DNA from: Desulfuromonadales bacterium | Lineage (GTDB): Bacteria > Desulfobacterota > Desulfuromonadia > Desulfuromonadales > BM103 | Assembly (NCBI GenBank): GCA_030614505.1 | Contig: JAUWTX010000031.1 | Span: 1-13,042, forward strand | Direction: 5' to 3' | DNA length: 13,042 nt | Shown here: positions 12,844-13,042 of the stretch, one piece after another | Layout of the letters: every line of letters starts with the position of its first letter | Numbering within the stretch: position 1 is the first letter of the stretch | Position numbers and translations under genes: made by a program | Notes under the pieces: model-generated | Told to the model about the DNA's origin: nothing | What the model saw: only the letters and a program-made list of their open reading frames with translations | Databases searched by the model: none

Positions 12844-13042
12844 ATGAGATTGAGTAGACTGACAGCATTGGTTGCAATCCTTTCATTGCTGATGGCGGGC
12901 ATTGCTTTTGCCGGCAAAGATCTTGATGCAGTGAAGAAAAAAGGCTTTATCCAGGCCGGCGTGAACGGCGGTGTTTTTGGCTTCGGTATGCCGGACAACA
13001 AAGGGGTCTGGAAAGGACTGGATGTTGATACCGCCCGTGCCG
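12844..13042 (+). CDS. Periplasmic amino-acid ABC transporter binding protein (N-terminal part)
   Basis: The first 66 codons of a plus-strand gene are visible; it runs off the window. ATG 12844 follows a strong AGGAGGTAAGC site. A Sec signal peptide (MRLSRLTALVAILSLLMAGIAFA, cleaved after AFA) precedes KDLDAVKKKGFIQAGVNGG, then PDNKGVWKGLDVDTARA. This is the typical start of family 3 substrate-binding proteins of the AapJ/BztA type, which deliver polar or general L-amino acids to an ABC permease. The permease and ATPase genes would be expected to the right. The gene is divergent from the NRDE gene and shares its intergenic region. Substrate is not determinable from this fragment. Confidence 0.85.
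   Translation, partial: MRLSRLTALVAILSLLMAGIAFAGKDLDAVKKKGFIQAGVNGGVFGFGMPDNKGVWKGLDVDTARA

Noticed and set aside
1..13042. CRISPR array, tRNA, rRNA or insertion sequence
   Set aside because: No regularly spaced repeat-spacer pattern, tRNA-like fold, rRNA sequence or transposase was seen; the only tandem repeats are the lolA minisatellite and the short duplication at 3628-3666.

Overview
This 13-kb window looks like chromosome from a Gram-negative, respiratory, motile bacterium, probably a Desulfuromonadia/Geobacter-type deltaproteobacterium. The reasons are a cytochrome P460-like exported protein, CheC and CheD together with CheA/CheY/CheW, a LolA-type lipoprotein carrier, and the moderate GC content. 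This placement is inference; there is no rRNA or other marker gene. All recognised genes are on the minus strand except the last, which starts at 12844 on the plus strand and runs off the window.

Region A (1-2643, read right to left): two tandem 49-residue lipoproteins (2494-2643 and 2016-2165) have identical mature sequences with a CPACGH motif. A TetR-family regulator (1297-1884), a 20-codon ORF, a Crp/Fnr-family regulator (461-1168) and the start of a P460-like exported protein (1-246) follow. A 24-bp palindrome between the promoter-like TTGACA and the start codon of the nearer lipoprotein gene is a strong TetR operator candidate. A hairpin terminator lies between that lipoprotein and tetR, so tetR is probably expressed by read-through.

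Region B (2644-3678): a Nudix-fold protein with a degraded Nudix box, flanked by two related copies of a ~43-bp hairpin. The rest is non-coding, with small inverted and tandem repeats.

Region C (3679-11830): one long minus-strand cluster with tight spacing, in the order thiL, cheR, mcp, cheW, cheY, cheA, cheC, cheD, lolA-like. A sigma70-like promoter lies just upstream of thiL. The products form a chemosensory pathway: an MCP with almost no periplasmic domain, CheW coupling, the CheA kinase, the CheY response regulator, the CheC phosphatase, and adaptation by CheR and CheD. No cheB is present. CheD has Ala where the catalytic-region Thr of Thermotoga CheD sits. The LolA-like protein carries a four-unit heptapeptide repeat encoded by a 21-bp minisatellite.

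Region D (11850-13042): an NRDE/TANGO2-family protein on the minus strand, divergent from a periplasmic amino-acid ABC transporter binding protein (partial). The intergenic region holds promoter-like hexamers and a TTGATT/AATCAA inverted repeat.

The strongest candidates for something undescribed are the paired micro-lipoproteins with their TetR operator, and the LolA-like protein with its repeat insert at the end of a chemosensory operon.
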